DNA from: CAYNKA01 sp964397655
GTDB taxonomy: Bacteria > Spirochaetota > Spirochaetia > DTKZ01
Assembly (NCBI GenBank): GCA_964397655.1
Contig: CAYNKA010000004.1
Coordinates: 124,001-188,000, forward strand
DNA length: 64,000 nucleotides
Direction of reading: 5' to 3'
Part shown: in pieces, positions 15,138-22,950 of the stretch
Layout of the letters: each line of letters starts with the position of its first letter
Position numbering within the stretch: position 1 is the first letter of the stretch
Translations under genes and position numbers: made by a program
Notes under the pieces: generated by a model
What the model was told of the DNA's origin: nothing
Database searches by the model: none
What the model saw: the letters and a program-made list of their open reading frames with translations, nothing else

Positions 15138-17557
15138 TTCACCACGATGCTGACGAGCTTGTTCGGAACCGTGACGACCTTGACGACGGTCTTGCCTTCC
15201 GTGTATTCCTTCACCCGCGGGTGCTCGAGGGCCTTCGCCTTGAGCACTTCTTCGGGCGTTCCCACGGGCAGCTCGAGTTTGGCGCGGAGCTTGCCGTTCA
15301 CCTGGAAGACCACGGTCACCTCGTCGTCCTTCGTGAGTTCCTCGTTCCAGGTCGGGTAGGGATGGAAGGCGAGCGAAGGTTCGTTTCCGAGCCGTTCCCA
15401 GAGCTCCTCCGCGAGGTGGGGGGCGTAGGGCGCGATGATGAGGACGAAGGTCTCCCAGATTTTCCGCGGAACGGTCTCTTCCTTGAACGCCTCGTTGATG
15501 AAGATCATCATCTGGGCTATCGCGGTGTTGAATTCGAGGGCTTCCGTCCCGAGCGAGACCTTCTTGATCGTCTTGTGAAGGAGCTTGACGAGGGCCTCGG
15601 GAGCCTCGGCGTCGGAGATAGGCCTTTCGGAGATCCTCCAAATCCTGTCCAGGAAACGATGCACTCCCATGAGGCCGTTCGTGGACCAGGGTTTCGAAAC
15701 CTGGAGGGGTCCCATGAACATCTCGTAGACCCGCATGGAGTCCGCCCCGAATTCCTTGATGATGTCGTCGGGGTTGATGACGTTGCCGAGGGATTTGGAC
15801 ATTTTCTGCCCGTCCTCTCCCAGGATCATGCCCTGATTGACCAGCCTCATGAAAGGTTCGGGCGAGTTCACGACGCCGATCTCGTAGAGTACCTTGTGCC
15901 AGAACCGCGAGTACAGGAGATGGAGCACCGCGTGTTCGGCCCCGCCGACGTAGAGGTCGACCGGCATCCAGTAATCGATCCTGTCCTTGGAGGCGAGTTC
16001 CCGCTCGTTCTCGGGATCGAGGTAGCGCAGGTAGTACCAGCAGGAACCGGCCCATTGGGGCATGGTGTTGGTTTCCCGCTTGCCCGGTCCTCCGCATTTC
16101 GGGCAGGTCGTGTTGACCCAGTCGTCGATCGCCGCGAGGGGCGATTCACCGGTACCGGTGGGGGCGTAACTCTCGACGTTCGGCAGGGTGAGGGGAAGCT
16201 GGTCGTAAGGAACGGGCACGATGCCGCATTTCTCGCAATGGACAAGGGGAATGGGCTCGCCCCAGTAACGTTGGCGCGAGAAGACCCAGTCGCGGAGCTT
16301 GTAGTTGACCGACCGTTTCCCTATGTTCTTCGAGACGAGCCATTCGATGATTTTCTTCTTGCACTCCGCGGTGGAAAGGCCGGTGAAATCTCCGGAATTG
16401 ACGGAAAAACCCTCCTCGGTCTCCACATGCTCCATCTCGTAGGCTTTTCCGGTCTTCGAGACGACCTGGATGATCTCGATGCCGTATTTCTTCGCGAAGT
16501 CCCAGTCGCGCTCGTCGTGGGCGGGGACCGCCATGATGGCGCCGGTGCCGTAGGAGATGAGGATGTAGTCGGAGATCCACACCGGGATCTTCCTGCCGTT
16601 CACCGGATTGACCGCGTAGGCTCCGGTGAAGACTCCGGTCTTGTCCTTCGCGAGATCGGTCCGCTCGAGGTCGGATTTGAGTCTCGCCGCGTTCTTGTAG
16701 TCCTCGACCGCCCGTTTCCGCTCGGGAGTGGTGATCTTGTCGACGAGAGGATGCTCCGGGGAGAGCACCATGTAGGTCGCGCCGAAGAGGGTGTCGGGCC
16801 GGGTCGTGTAGACTTCGATGCTTCCGGAACCCTCTGCGAGGGGGAACACGACGTTCGCACCCTCGCTTCTGCCTATCCAGTTTCGCTGCATGAGCTTGAT
16901 CGATTCGTGCCAGTCGAGGAGATCGAGGTCGGCGAGGAGCTTCTCCGCGTACCTCGTGATCCTGAGCATCCACTGCCGAATGTCCTTCCTGACGACCTGC
17001 GTGTTGCAGCGGTCGCACCGGCCTTCCTTCACCTCTTCGTTGGCGAGGCCGGTCTTGCAGGACGGACACCAGTTGATGGGGATCGTGTCCTCGTACGCGA
17101 GCCCCTTCTCGAAGAGCTTGAGGAAGATCCATTGGGTCCATTTGTAGTATTTCGGGGTGTGGGTGGCGATTTCCCGGTCCCAGTCGTAGGAAAATCCGAG
17201 GGCCTTGATCTGCTGCCTGAAGCGATCGATGTTCTGCTCGGTCGTGGCCTTCGGGTGAGTTCCGGTCTTGATCGCGTAGTTTTCGGCCGGGAGCCCGAAG
17301 GAGTCGAATCCCATCGGGTGGAGGACCTTGAATCCTTTCATCCGCAGGAAGCGGCAATAGATGTCCGTCGCGGTGTAGCCTTCTGGATGTCCCACGTGGA
17401 GCCCCGCGCCCGAGGGGTAGGGGAACATGTCCATGACGAATTTCCGTTTTTCCCTGGGTACGGATGCGTCTTCGGTGACGCGGAAAGTCTTATGGGTTTC
17501 CCAATACTTCTGCCATTTGCTCTCGATTTCGTTGAAGGGGTATTTGCCTGTGCTCAT
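15134..17557 (-). CDS. leuS: Leucyl-tRNA synthetase
   Basis: Class I aminoacyl-tRNA synthetase, 807 residues, normal bacterial length. HIGH signature as HVGHPEGYTATD near residue 50, CP1 editing domain inserted with TYMVLSPEHPLVDK, a Cys4 zinc-like pair CPSC/CDRC near residue 160, and KMSKS in DGQKMSKSLGN. The first Met that fits the family N-terminus (STGKYPFNEIESKWQ) is at 17557; 17566 and a GTG at 17584 are upstream alternatives. The chosen ATG follows a promoter by 7 nt with only GAGG three nt away, so translation is probably leaderless. Confidence 0.96.
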   Translation of the reverse strand: MSTGKYPFNEIESKWQKYWETHKTFRVTEDASVPREKRKFVMDMFPYPSGAGLHVGHPEGYTATDIYCRFLRMKGFKVLHPMGFDSFGLPAENYAIKTGTHPKATTEQNIDRFRQQIKALGFSYDWDREIATHTPKYYKWTQWIFLKLFEKGLAYEDTIPINWCPSCKTGLANEEVKEGRCDRCNTQVVRKDIRQWMLRITRYAEKLLADLDLLDWHESIKLMQRNWIGRSEGANVVFPLAEGSGSIEVYTTRPDTLFGATYMVLSPEHPLVDKITTPERKRAVEDYKNAARLKSDLERTDLAKDKTGVFTGAYAVNPVNGRKIPVWISDYILISYGTGAIMAVPAHDERDWDFAKKYGIEIIQVVSKTGKAYEMEHVETEEGFSVNSGDFTGLSTAECKKKIIEWLVSKNIGKRSVNYKLRDWVFSRQRYWGEPIPLVHCEKCGIVPVPYDQLPLTLPNVESYAPTGTGESPLAAIDDWVNTTCPKCGGPGKRETNTMPQWAGSCWYYLRYLDPENERELASKDRIDYWMPVDLYVGGAEHAVLHLLYSRFWHKVLYEIGVVNSPEPFMRLVNQGMILGEDGQKMSKSLGNVINPDDIIKEFGADSMRVYEMFMGPLQVSKPWSTNGLMGVHRFLDRIWRISERPISDAEAPEALVKLLHKTIKKVSLGTEALEFNTAIAQMMIFINEAFKEETVPRKIWETFVLIIAPYAPHLAEELWERLGNEPSLAFHPYPTWNEELTKDDEVTVVFQVNGKLRAKLELPVGTPEEVLKAKALEHPRVKEYTEGKTVVKVVTVPNKLVSIVVK

Positions 17558-17564
17558 GATCCTC

Positions 17565-17594
17565 ATGATAGCGGAAAGAGGCACCTAGGGTCAA
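17565..17594 (-). promoter_or_regulatory. Promoter of leuS, predicted leaderless
   Basis: TTGACC (17594-17589), 18-nt spacer, TATCAT (17570-17565), 7 nt to the ATG at 17557. Confidence 0.65.
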
Positions 17595-17638
17595 CGCGCG
17601 TATCTAGGAAGAATACCGGGATGATCCATTCGGCCGAT

Positions 17639-18394
17639 TCAGAAATACTGCAGGTAGAGAAGCCGGGCGATGGTTGCTCCGACGACGACGAGGAAGACCG
17701 CCTTGAGGTATTTCAGCTCCTTATGGATGACGATGTGCGATCCTATCCAGGCGCCGATGAACTGGCCGAGGCCGAGGAGGAGTCCGATGGGTACGAGGAC
17801 GTTGCCGTTCAGGAAGAAGAAGATGAGGGCGGCGATGTTGCTGGTGAAGTTCATGACTTTCGAATGGGCCACCGCGGACCTGAGACCGTGGCCGAGAAGG
17901 GCGAGGTAGGCGATGGTCCAGAAGCTGCCCGTGCCGGGTCCGAAGAAACCGTCGTAGAATCCGAGAAACAGCCCGAAGAGGACGGAAAAGAGAGCGAGCC
18001 GCATTTTCGGTTTCTTCTCCTCGACGCCGAATTTCGGGGAAAGAAGGGTATAGACGAAGATGGCGAGGAGGAAAACCGGGATGAGGTTGTTGAGGAATTT
18101 CGAGGAGACCCTCTGGACGAGGATCGTCCCGGTTACGCCGCCCGCGAAGGTGAAGGCGACGCCCCATACGCATTCTCGGAGACGGATGAGCCCCCTGCGC
18201 CAGAACTGAAAACTCGCGGAGAAGCTTCCGAAGCTCGCCTGAAGCTTGTTGGTGCCCAAGGCGAGGTGGGGAGGCATTCCGGTGGACAACAGGGCCGGTA
18301 TCATGATGATACCTCCGCCGCCGGCTATGGAATCGATGAGGCCGGCGAAAACCGAGGCGGCGAAAAGCAGGATGACGGTCAAAGGCGTGAACAT
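17639..18394 (-). CDS. TauE/SafE-family membrane transporter
   Basis: 251 residues with about seven to eight membrane helices, typical of the TSUP (sulfite/sulfonate exporter TauE/SafE) family. Family landmarks: DSIAGGGGIIMIPALL near the N-terminus, LGTNKLQASFGS, and in the second half GFYDGFFGPGTGSFW, the inverted-repeat counterpart. Substrates in this family are sulfur oxyanions or organosulfur compounds; none can be named here. ATG at 18394 is preferred for the signal-like first helix; a GTG at 18421 is possible. Stands alone, 54 nt beyond the leuS promoter region. Confidence 0.88.
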   Translation of the reverse strand: MFTPLTVILLFAASVFAGLIDSIAGGGGIIMIPALLSTGMPPHLALGTNKLQASFGSFSASFQFWRRGLIRLRECVWGVAFTFAGGVTGTILVQRVSSKFLNNLIPVFLLAIFVYTLLSPKFGVEEKKPKMRLALFSVLFGLFLGFYDGFFGPGTGSFWTIAYLALLGHGLRSAVAHSKVMNFTSNIAALIFFFLNGNVLVPIGLLLGLGQFIGAWIGSHIVIHKELKYLKAVFLVVVGATIARLLYLQYF

Positions 18395-18472
18395 GGAACG
18401 ATCCGATCGGACTCCTTGCACGATTGTAACTCTCCGGCCGCGGTATTGAAAGACCTGTCCAGGGACGGAGAC

Positions 18473-18590
18473 AAAAAAAAGCCCTTCAGGAAAGGAGGTT
18501 AGAAAACCTGAAGGGCAAGTACAAAAAGCGATGATTCACATCATCTTCAACTTCCCAGGAAAGGAGGTGAAAAACCTGGAAAGTTTCGTT
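18473..18590 (-). ncRNA. Candidate structured small RNA: two homologous hairpins with anti-SD loops and terminator
   Basis: The gap 18395-18925 has no convincing gene but holds three stem-loops. Hairpin 1 (18481-18516) has a perfect 10-bp stem GCCCTTCAGG/CCTGAAGGGC; hairpin 2 (18550-18584) a 10-bp stem with one mismatch or G-U pair; between them a 6-bp GATGAT/ATCATC stem (18530-18545). Both large loops share AGGAAAGGAGGT on the plus strand. The outer stems differ in sequence but keep pairing, which is covariation. On the minus strand hairpin 1 is followed by eight U, a rho-independent terminator, so a leftward RNA ending near 18473 is favoured. Its 5' end is unknown; TATAAT at 18687-18682 is a possible -10. 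Function unknown. Confidence 0.4.
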
Positions 18591-18890
18591 CAATTGTCAA
18601 CGGTCTGAATATACTCACGGTTTTGCACGAAGGTAAGCACTTTTTCAGAACCGATCCGTCGGAATTCCTCCTGACAGACATATTATATTTACCAAAATCT
18701 CTAATAATAGTCAACTAGATATACAACAAAAATTTAAATCGATCTATAGAGGGATCAGTGAAAATAGTCCTTTTGGATGTACGCGATTTTCAAAAATCCC
18801 TATGGTACATGGAGTTGAAAGTAAAGCCCGAAGCAAGATGGATCTTTTTGAAAAACCGGGCATTCGGGAAGAAGGCGCGGAGCTATACCC

Positions 18891-18919
18891 TTGCTCAAAG
18901 CGGTGTTGCCCTTTACAAT
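18891..18919 (+). promoter_or_regulatory. Promoter of the M29 aminopeptidase, predicted leaderless
   Basis: TTGCTC (18891-18896), 17-nt spacer, TACAAT (18914-18919), 6 nt to ATG 18926. No ribosome site. Confidence 0.65.
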
Positions 18920-18925
18920 TCCGGC

Positions 18926-20056
18926 ATGTCGTATGTGTTTCGTTCCTGGATGAATTTTCCGGAAGGCCTGGAGGAGGCGGCCCGCGTCGCCGCCATCCGA
19001 TCGCTCAAGGTGAGGGAAGGAGAACGGGTCCTCATCGTCGCGAATCCCGAACGAGAGGTCGGCCTCATTGCCTGTGCTCTCTCGGACGCCGTGGCCGATG
19101 CCGGGGGAAGACCGATTCTGGCGTATCAGCCGGTCAAGTCCCAGTTCGATTTTACGGAAGACGAAGTCGTCGCAGCCATAGCCGCCCTGCCTTCGGTCAT
19201 CGTGTCCCTGAGCGCCGACAGGCTCGGGAAGGACCGCGCCGCGATAAAATCCCCGTTCTCCGCGGGAGGGAAGCGCTACGACAGCACGTTTCATTACCTT
19301 CTCTACGGACGGAAGTCCGTCAGAAGCTTCTGGTCTCCGCACGTCACCGTGGATTGCTTCGTCCGCGCGGTGCCCATCGATTACGAGGCGCTGAAGAGCC
19401 GCTGCCTGCGGTTGAAGGATATCCTCGACGGCGCCGTATCCGTCAGGGTGACGAACGGTAACGGCACCGACGTATCCTTCGGCACTTCGGGCAGGAAGGC
19501 CTTCACCGACGACGGCGACTTCTCCTTTCCCGGAGCGGGCGGGAACCTTCCGGCGGGAGAAACCTTCATCTCGCCCGTGACCGGTACGGCCGAGGGGCTC
19601 GTCGTCTTCGACGGGAGCATAGCCTCGCACCGGGGCGAAATCCTCATCGAGCGGCCCATCGAGGCGAGGATCGAAAAGGGTTTCGTGACCGGCTTGAGCG
19701 GGGGGACGGAGGCGGACAGGCTTTCGGAATCGCTGGAACTGGGGACGAAGAACGCCCTCGACTTCGAAAAGGAAGGTAAACTTCCCTCGGGAATGGGAGC
19801 GGAATACGCGAAAAACGCCCGGAACATCGGAGAACTCGGCATAGGGCTCAACGACAGGGCAAAGATAACCGGCAACATGCTCGAGGACGAGAAGGTCTAC
19901 CGCACCTGTCACTTCGCGATAGGATCGAATTACGACGACGACGCTCCCGCCCTCATCCATCTCGACGGTCTGGTCTCGAAGCCGACCGTCACCGTGAGAC
20001 TCGAGGGCGGAAAAAGCGTCGTTCTCATGGAGGACGGGGAGCTTACGCTACCTTGA
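18926..20056 (+). CDS. M29-family leucyl aminopeptidase
   Basis: 376 residues, the usual size for thermophilic-type aminopeptidase (AmpS/T) metallopeptidases. Conserved zones include RVLIVANPEREVG near the N-terminus, HVTVDCFVRAVPIDYEALK in the middle, IERPIEARIEKGFVTGLSGG, LGIGLND and the C-terminal TCHFAIGSNY that carries metal ligands. The reading frame is open further upstream to 18758, but the promoter immediately before 18926 and the family N-terminus argue for this start. Cytoplasmic peptide turnover. The last 14 nt overlap the convergent thioredoxin gene. Confidence 0.86.
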   Translation: MSYVFRSWMNFPEGLEEAARVAAIRSLKVREGERVLIVANPEREVGLIACALSDAVADAGGRPILAYQPVKSQFDFTEDEVVAAIAALPSVIVSLSADRLGKDRAAIKSPFSAGGKRYDSTFHYLLYGRKSVRSFWSPHVTVDCFVRAVPIDYEALKSRCLRLKDILDGAVSVRVTNGNGTDVSFGTSGRKAFTDDGDFSFPGAGGNLPAGETFISPVTGTAEGLVVFDGSIASHRGEILIERPIEARIEKGFVTGLSGGTEADRLSESLELGTKNALDFEKEGKLPSGMGAEYAKNARNIGELGIGLNDRAKITGNMLEDEKVYRTCHFAIGSNYDDDAPALIHLDGLVSKPTVTVRLEGGKSVVLMEDGELTLP

Positions 20057-20399
20057 GCACGTCCTTCATCACGTTTTTCAGGATTTCCTTGGGAAGCGCT
20101 CCCTGCGCCATGCGGGGATCGCCTTCCATGGGAATGAAGAGGAGGGTGGGAATGCTCGATATGCCGAAAGCGGCGGAGAGCTCGGGTTCCTCCTCGGTGT
20201 TGACTTTGTAGACGTTGACCTTTCCCTCGTATTCCTTGGATATTTCCTCGAGAACCGGAGCGATCATCTTGCAGGGACCGCACCAGTCGGCGTAGAAATC
20301 GATGATGCTCGGGATCTCGCCCCGATATTTCCAGGTTTTTTCGGTTTTGTAATCGAAAACCTTCTCTATGAAACCTTCGTTCGTAAGATGCTCGGCCAT
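20043..20399 (-). CDS. trxA: Thioredoxin-fold protein
   Basis: 118 residues with the redox-active WCGPCKM motif in IIDFYADWCGPCKM and the cis-Pro in SSIPTLLFIP. The N-terminal ~20 residues before the strand EIPSIIDFYADW are slightly longer than in E. coli TrxA and contain FIEKVFDY-type helix sequence. Cytoplasmic disulfide reductase. The ribosome site AGGAGAG lies 8 nt before the ATG, and an AT-rich leader with TATAT boxes precedes it, so this is a conventionally translated gene. No thioredoxin reductase is in the window. Confidence 0.93.
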   Translation of the reverse strand: MAEHLTNEGFIEKVFDYKTEKTWKYRGEIPSIIDFYADWCGPCKMIAPVLEEISKEYEGKVNVYKVNTEEEPELSAAFGISSIPTLLFIPMEGDPRMAQGALPKEILKNVMKDVLKVA

Positions 20400-20454
20400 G
20401 ATTCATCTCTCCTTTAGTTCGTTGAATATAATATAATTCATATATAGAAATTAG

Positions 20455-21288
20455 TCAATAGAATTCTTGCCGTTGCTCGCCGAGCGAGCCCCGGGATACG
20501 GTGAATTCCACGTGAGTGAATCCGGCCTGAGAGAGCAGTTCCTTGAGGAACTCCCGGCAGTTCTCGTCCGCCGCTTTCAGGATGCCTTCGCGTTCTGCGG
20601 ATTTCCTCACCCTGCTCTCTACGAAGGCGGCGAGTCGCTTCCAGTGCTCGGGCTCGAGTTCGACGTCCGGGTAGGCGTAGGTTTCCGGCTTCGGATCCTC
20701 GATGACGACGTCCGTGATCACCGCCCTGGGGAGCTCGATCCGTATCCTTTTCCCGGTCCTCTTCCCCGTCGATGGATCGCGGACGTCGCTGACGGGGAAG
20801 AGGCGGGAACGTTCCTCCGGGGACAGGCGGGCCCGCGGGTCGAGCGCCGTGCCCTCGAGGTCGAAGCCGCCCCGGATGACCGAGGTGACGACTACGAACC
20901 TGCTGGCGTCCTTCCCCGTGTCGAGGCCCACGGCGGAGGCGAGGTTGCAGGCGTCGAGGTAATCCTTCTCCTCGGGATCGAGGATCTCGCTCACCTTGCC
21001 CTTGCCGGCCCTGAGCTTGCGGAGGATCGAGTCGAAGCTCATCGAGGTATGGAGGTAGTCGTGGGGAAACACGGTCTTATGCACGTACTCCACCGTAGTC
21101 AGGCCGTAGAGGTCGCGGATCTCGCGGAGGAGGACGTCCGACGCGGCGGTCTTTTCCTCGCCCATCATGCCGAGGGCCCGGAGGGCGAAGAGGGGATTTC
21201 CCGCCGCCGCCGAAATCAGGAAGACCGCCGCCACTGCGACGACGATGCCCGCGACGATCTTGACCGGTACGATGAATGGAAGTTTCAC
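20455..21288 (-). CDS. DUF4230 protein with N-terminal membrane anchor
   Basis: 277 residues: one hydrophobic segment at ~8-30 (VKIVAGIVVAVAAVFLISAA) and an extracytoplasmic domain of the DUF4230 type, recognised from the opening VLLREIRDLYGLTTVEYVHKTVF and the closing pattern of a basic helix, a conserved ...FLKELLSQAGFTHVEF strand. Function of the family is unknown. It follows a second DUF4230 gene by 6 nt in the same direction, so they form a paralogous pair. Confidence 0.75.
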   Translation of the reverse strand: MKLPFIVPVKIVAGIVVAVAAVFLISAAAGNPLFALRALGMMGEEKTAASDVLLREIRDLYGLTTVEYVHKTVFPHDYLHTSMSFDSILRKLRAGKGKVSEILDPEEKDYLDACNLASAVGLDTGKDASRFVVVTSVIRGGFDLEGTALDPRARLSPEERSRLFPVSDVRDPSTGKRTGKRIRIELPRAVITDVVIEDPKPETYAYPDVELEPEHWKRLAAFVESRVRKSAEREGILKAADENCREFLKELLSQAGFTHVEFTVSRGSLGEQRQEFY

Positions 21289-21294
21289 GGCGGA

Positions 21295-21876
21295 TCATCC
21301 TTTCGTCGGCTGGCCGAAATCGACCTCCTCGAACCCCGCGAGTTCGAGGAAGCTCCTGACGATGCGCCTCGCGTTGTCCTCCGAATGCCGGAGGATCCCG
21401 CGGTCCTTCGCGTCCTTCTCGATCCGAGGCTTGATCTTCTCGATTTCCCGGGAGTACTCGAGCCTGCCGAATCGTCCGCCCTTCTCCACGGCGAAGTACT
21501 GGTGTATGCTCCGTTCGTCGGCATCGACGAGGAGGACGGCCGGCTTGGGCAGGCGGACTGAGATCCTCTTCGGATTCTTTTCGTCCACGGCGAGTCGTAT
21601 ACCCTCGTTGCCGAGGCCGACCCCGGCGCGGACGCGGAGGTTGAGGGAAAAGAGGAGTTTTTTGTCCACGGTCGTGAAGAAGAGAAAGGTCTTTTTGTCT
21701 CCGAGATACACGATGTCCTTGTAGACGTATTCGACGGTCGGCATTTCGAGCAGTTTCCTGATGCGGCTTTCGATCGAGGGGAGGTCGGGTTTGGGATTCT
21801 TTCCGCATCCCGAGGCGGCGAGGGCCGCGGACAGGACGAGGATCCCGGAGATCCTGAAAGAAGCCACCTTGGGCAC
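21295..21876 (-). CDS. DUF4230 lipoprotein
   Basis: 193 residues with a lipoprotein signal ending AASGC (Cys24). The domain starts IRKLLEMPTVEYVYKDIVY and ends IVRSFLELAGFEEVDF, which aligns motif for motif with the neighbouring 277-residue protein but lacks about 50 residues in the middle. A GTG start at 21876 is used; a TATACT box lies ~20 nt upstream with AAGGA just before the start. One paralogue is anchored by lipid and one by a helix, so they may form a pair on the same membrane face. Unknown function. Confidence 0.75.
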   Translation of the reverse strand: MPKVASFRISGILVLSAALAASGCGKNPKPDLPSIESRIRKLLEMPTVEYVYKDIVYLGDKKTFLFFTTVDKKLLFSLNLRVRAGVGLGNEGIRLAVDEKNPKRISVRLPKPAVLLVDADERSIHQYFAVEKGGRFGRLEYSREIEKIKPRIEKDAKDRGILRHSEDNARRIVRSFLELAGFEEVDFGQPTKG

Positions 21877-22035
21877 CGTCCTTTTCCAAAAAGTATAGGT
21901 ATTCGTGCCGGCGAATGCAAATCGCCGATCCGTCCGTCCTTGCGGGAAAGGCTGTTTTGATATAGGATGTTTGAGCCGGACTCGGGATCAGATCGGATCC
22001 GGTTTCGAATCGACAATCGCTCAAAAGGTGAGGGA

Positions 22036-22950
22036 ATGAAAACGCGAACATTGATGCTGGGCCTCCTTCTCGCCCTCGGGATGAGCGGTTTCTCCGAAGA
22101 GCCGGCTTCGGCGGTGAAGAAAAAGCCCGAGCTTCCCGAATCGAAGGAGCAGAAGGAGGAGACGGCCTCGGTCAAGAGCCTCCTCGCAAACAACCATATC
22201 GTCGCCTTCTACGGGCACCCGAGTTCCAAGACCATGGGAATTCTCGGCGAATTCAAGACCATCGAGGAAATGGCGGGAAAACTCCGGGAATACGTCGCGT
22301 CCTTCGACGAAGCGAACGGAGACAAGGGAGCGATCCCGGCGTTTCACATCATCTTCGGCACGGCCTATCCCGAGGGAGAGATCGGGATCCTGGCCAAGAA
22401 GAAACTGATGCCCTATATCGAGTTCGCCGAAAAAAACGGCATTCTCGTTTTCCTCGACCATCAGATCGGTCGTTACTCCGTCCAGGACGCGATGAAGAGC
22501 ATGCTTCCCTACCTGTCCCGCCCTTCCGTCCATCTTGCGCTCGATCCCGAATGGTCGACCTCGATTCCCGGTCAGGAGATCGGCACCGTCACCGCCGAGG
22601 ACGTGAACCTCGCACAGAAGATGATGCAGGACTACATCGAGAAGAACGACATTCCCGGAGAAAAAATGCTCGTCGTCCACCAATTCAACTGGAAAATGAT
22701 CTCGGACCGGAAAGCCGTTCGCTCGGATTTCTCGCGCGTGGTCCTCATCCACAACGCGGACGGCTTCGGAACGCCCGAGGAAAAATACAAGTCCTACGCC
22801 TACAACAAGACGGCGGTCAACATGCCCGTGAAGGGCTTCAAACTTTTTCTCGCGAAGAGCTGGAGGAAGGGAGGATTCGACGTACCGGTCTTTACCCCCC
22901 GGGAGGTGCTGGCTCTCGATCCCCAGCCTGTCCTGGTCATGTACCAATGA
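22036..22950 (+). CDS. Secreted conserved protein, function unknown
   Basis: 304 residues with a signal peptide (MKTRTLMLGLLLALGMSGFS). The mature part starts with a Lys/Glu-rich linker and continues with NNHIVAFYGHPSSKTMGILGEF, IIFGTAYPEGE, ILVFLDHQIGRYSVQD and LALDPEWSTSI, a beta/alpha series reminiscent of a TIM-barrel or polysaccharide-active fold; I cannot name a family. The ATG at 22036 follows GGTGAGGG by 4-5 nt. Its stop overlaps the start of the FemAB-like gene (ATGA), so both products probably serve the cell envelope. Confidence 0.7.
   Translation: MKTRTLMLGLLLALGMSGFSEEPASAVKKKPELPESKEQKEETASVKSLLANNHIVAFYGHPSSKTMGILGEFKTIEEMAGKLREYVASFDEANGDKGAIPAFHIIFGTAYPEGEIGILAKKKLMPYIEFAEKNGILVFLDHQIGRYSVQDAMKSMLPYLSRPSVHLALDPEWSTSIPGQEIGTVTAEDVNLAQKMMQDYIEKNDIPGEKMLVVHQFNWKMISDRKAVRSDFSRVVLIHNADGFGTPEEKYKSYAYNKTAVNMPVKGFKLFLAKSWRKGGFDVPVFTPREVLALDPQPVLVMYQ

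Noticed and set aside
15125..18502. An open reading frame of over 1,100 codons on the plus strand, antisense to leuS and the TauE gene.
   Set aside because: It mirrors GC-rich third positions of the real minus-strand genes, crosses their boundaries and encodes a low-complexity Arg/Glu/Val/Gly mix with no recognisable domain.
18481..18590. Hairpin loops as ribosome sites for short peptides starting at CTG (both have CTG 8-9 nt after GGAGG).
   Set aside because: CTG starts are very rare and the CTG is part of the stem; the resulting 8- and 10-residue peptides are unrelated.
18473..18590. Remnant of a 16S rRNA 3' end.
   Set aside because: Only the short CACCTCCTTT core matches; flanking 16S helix 45 sequence is absent.
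18758..18925. In-frame extension of the M29 aminopeptidase by 56 residues.
   Set aside because: No ribosome site; a promoter with exact leaderless spacing precedes the family-typical start at 18926; the extension has no family similarity.
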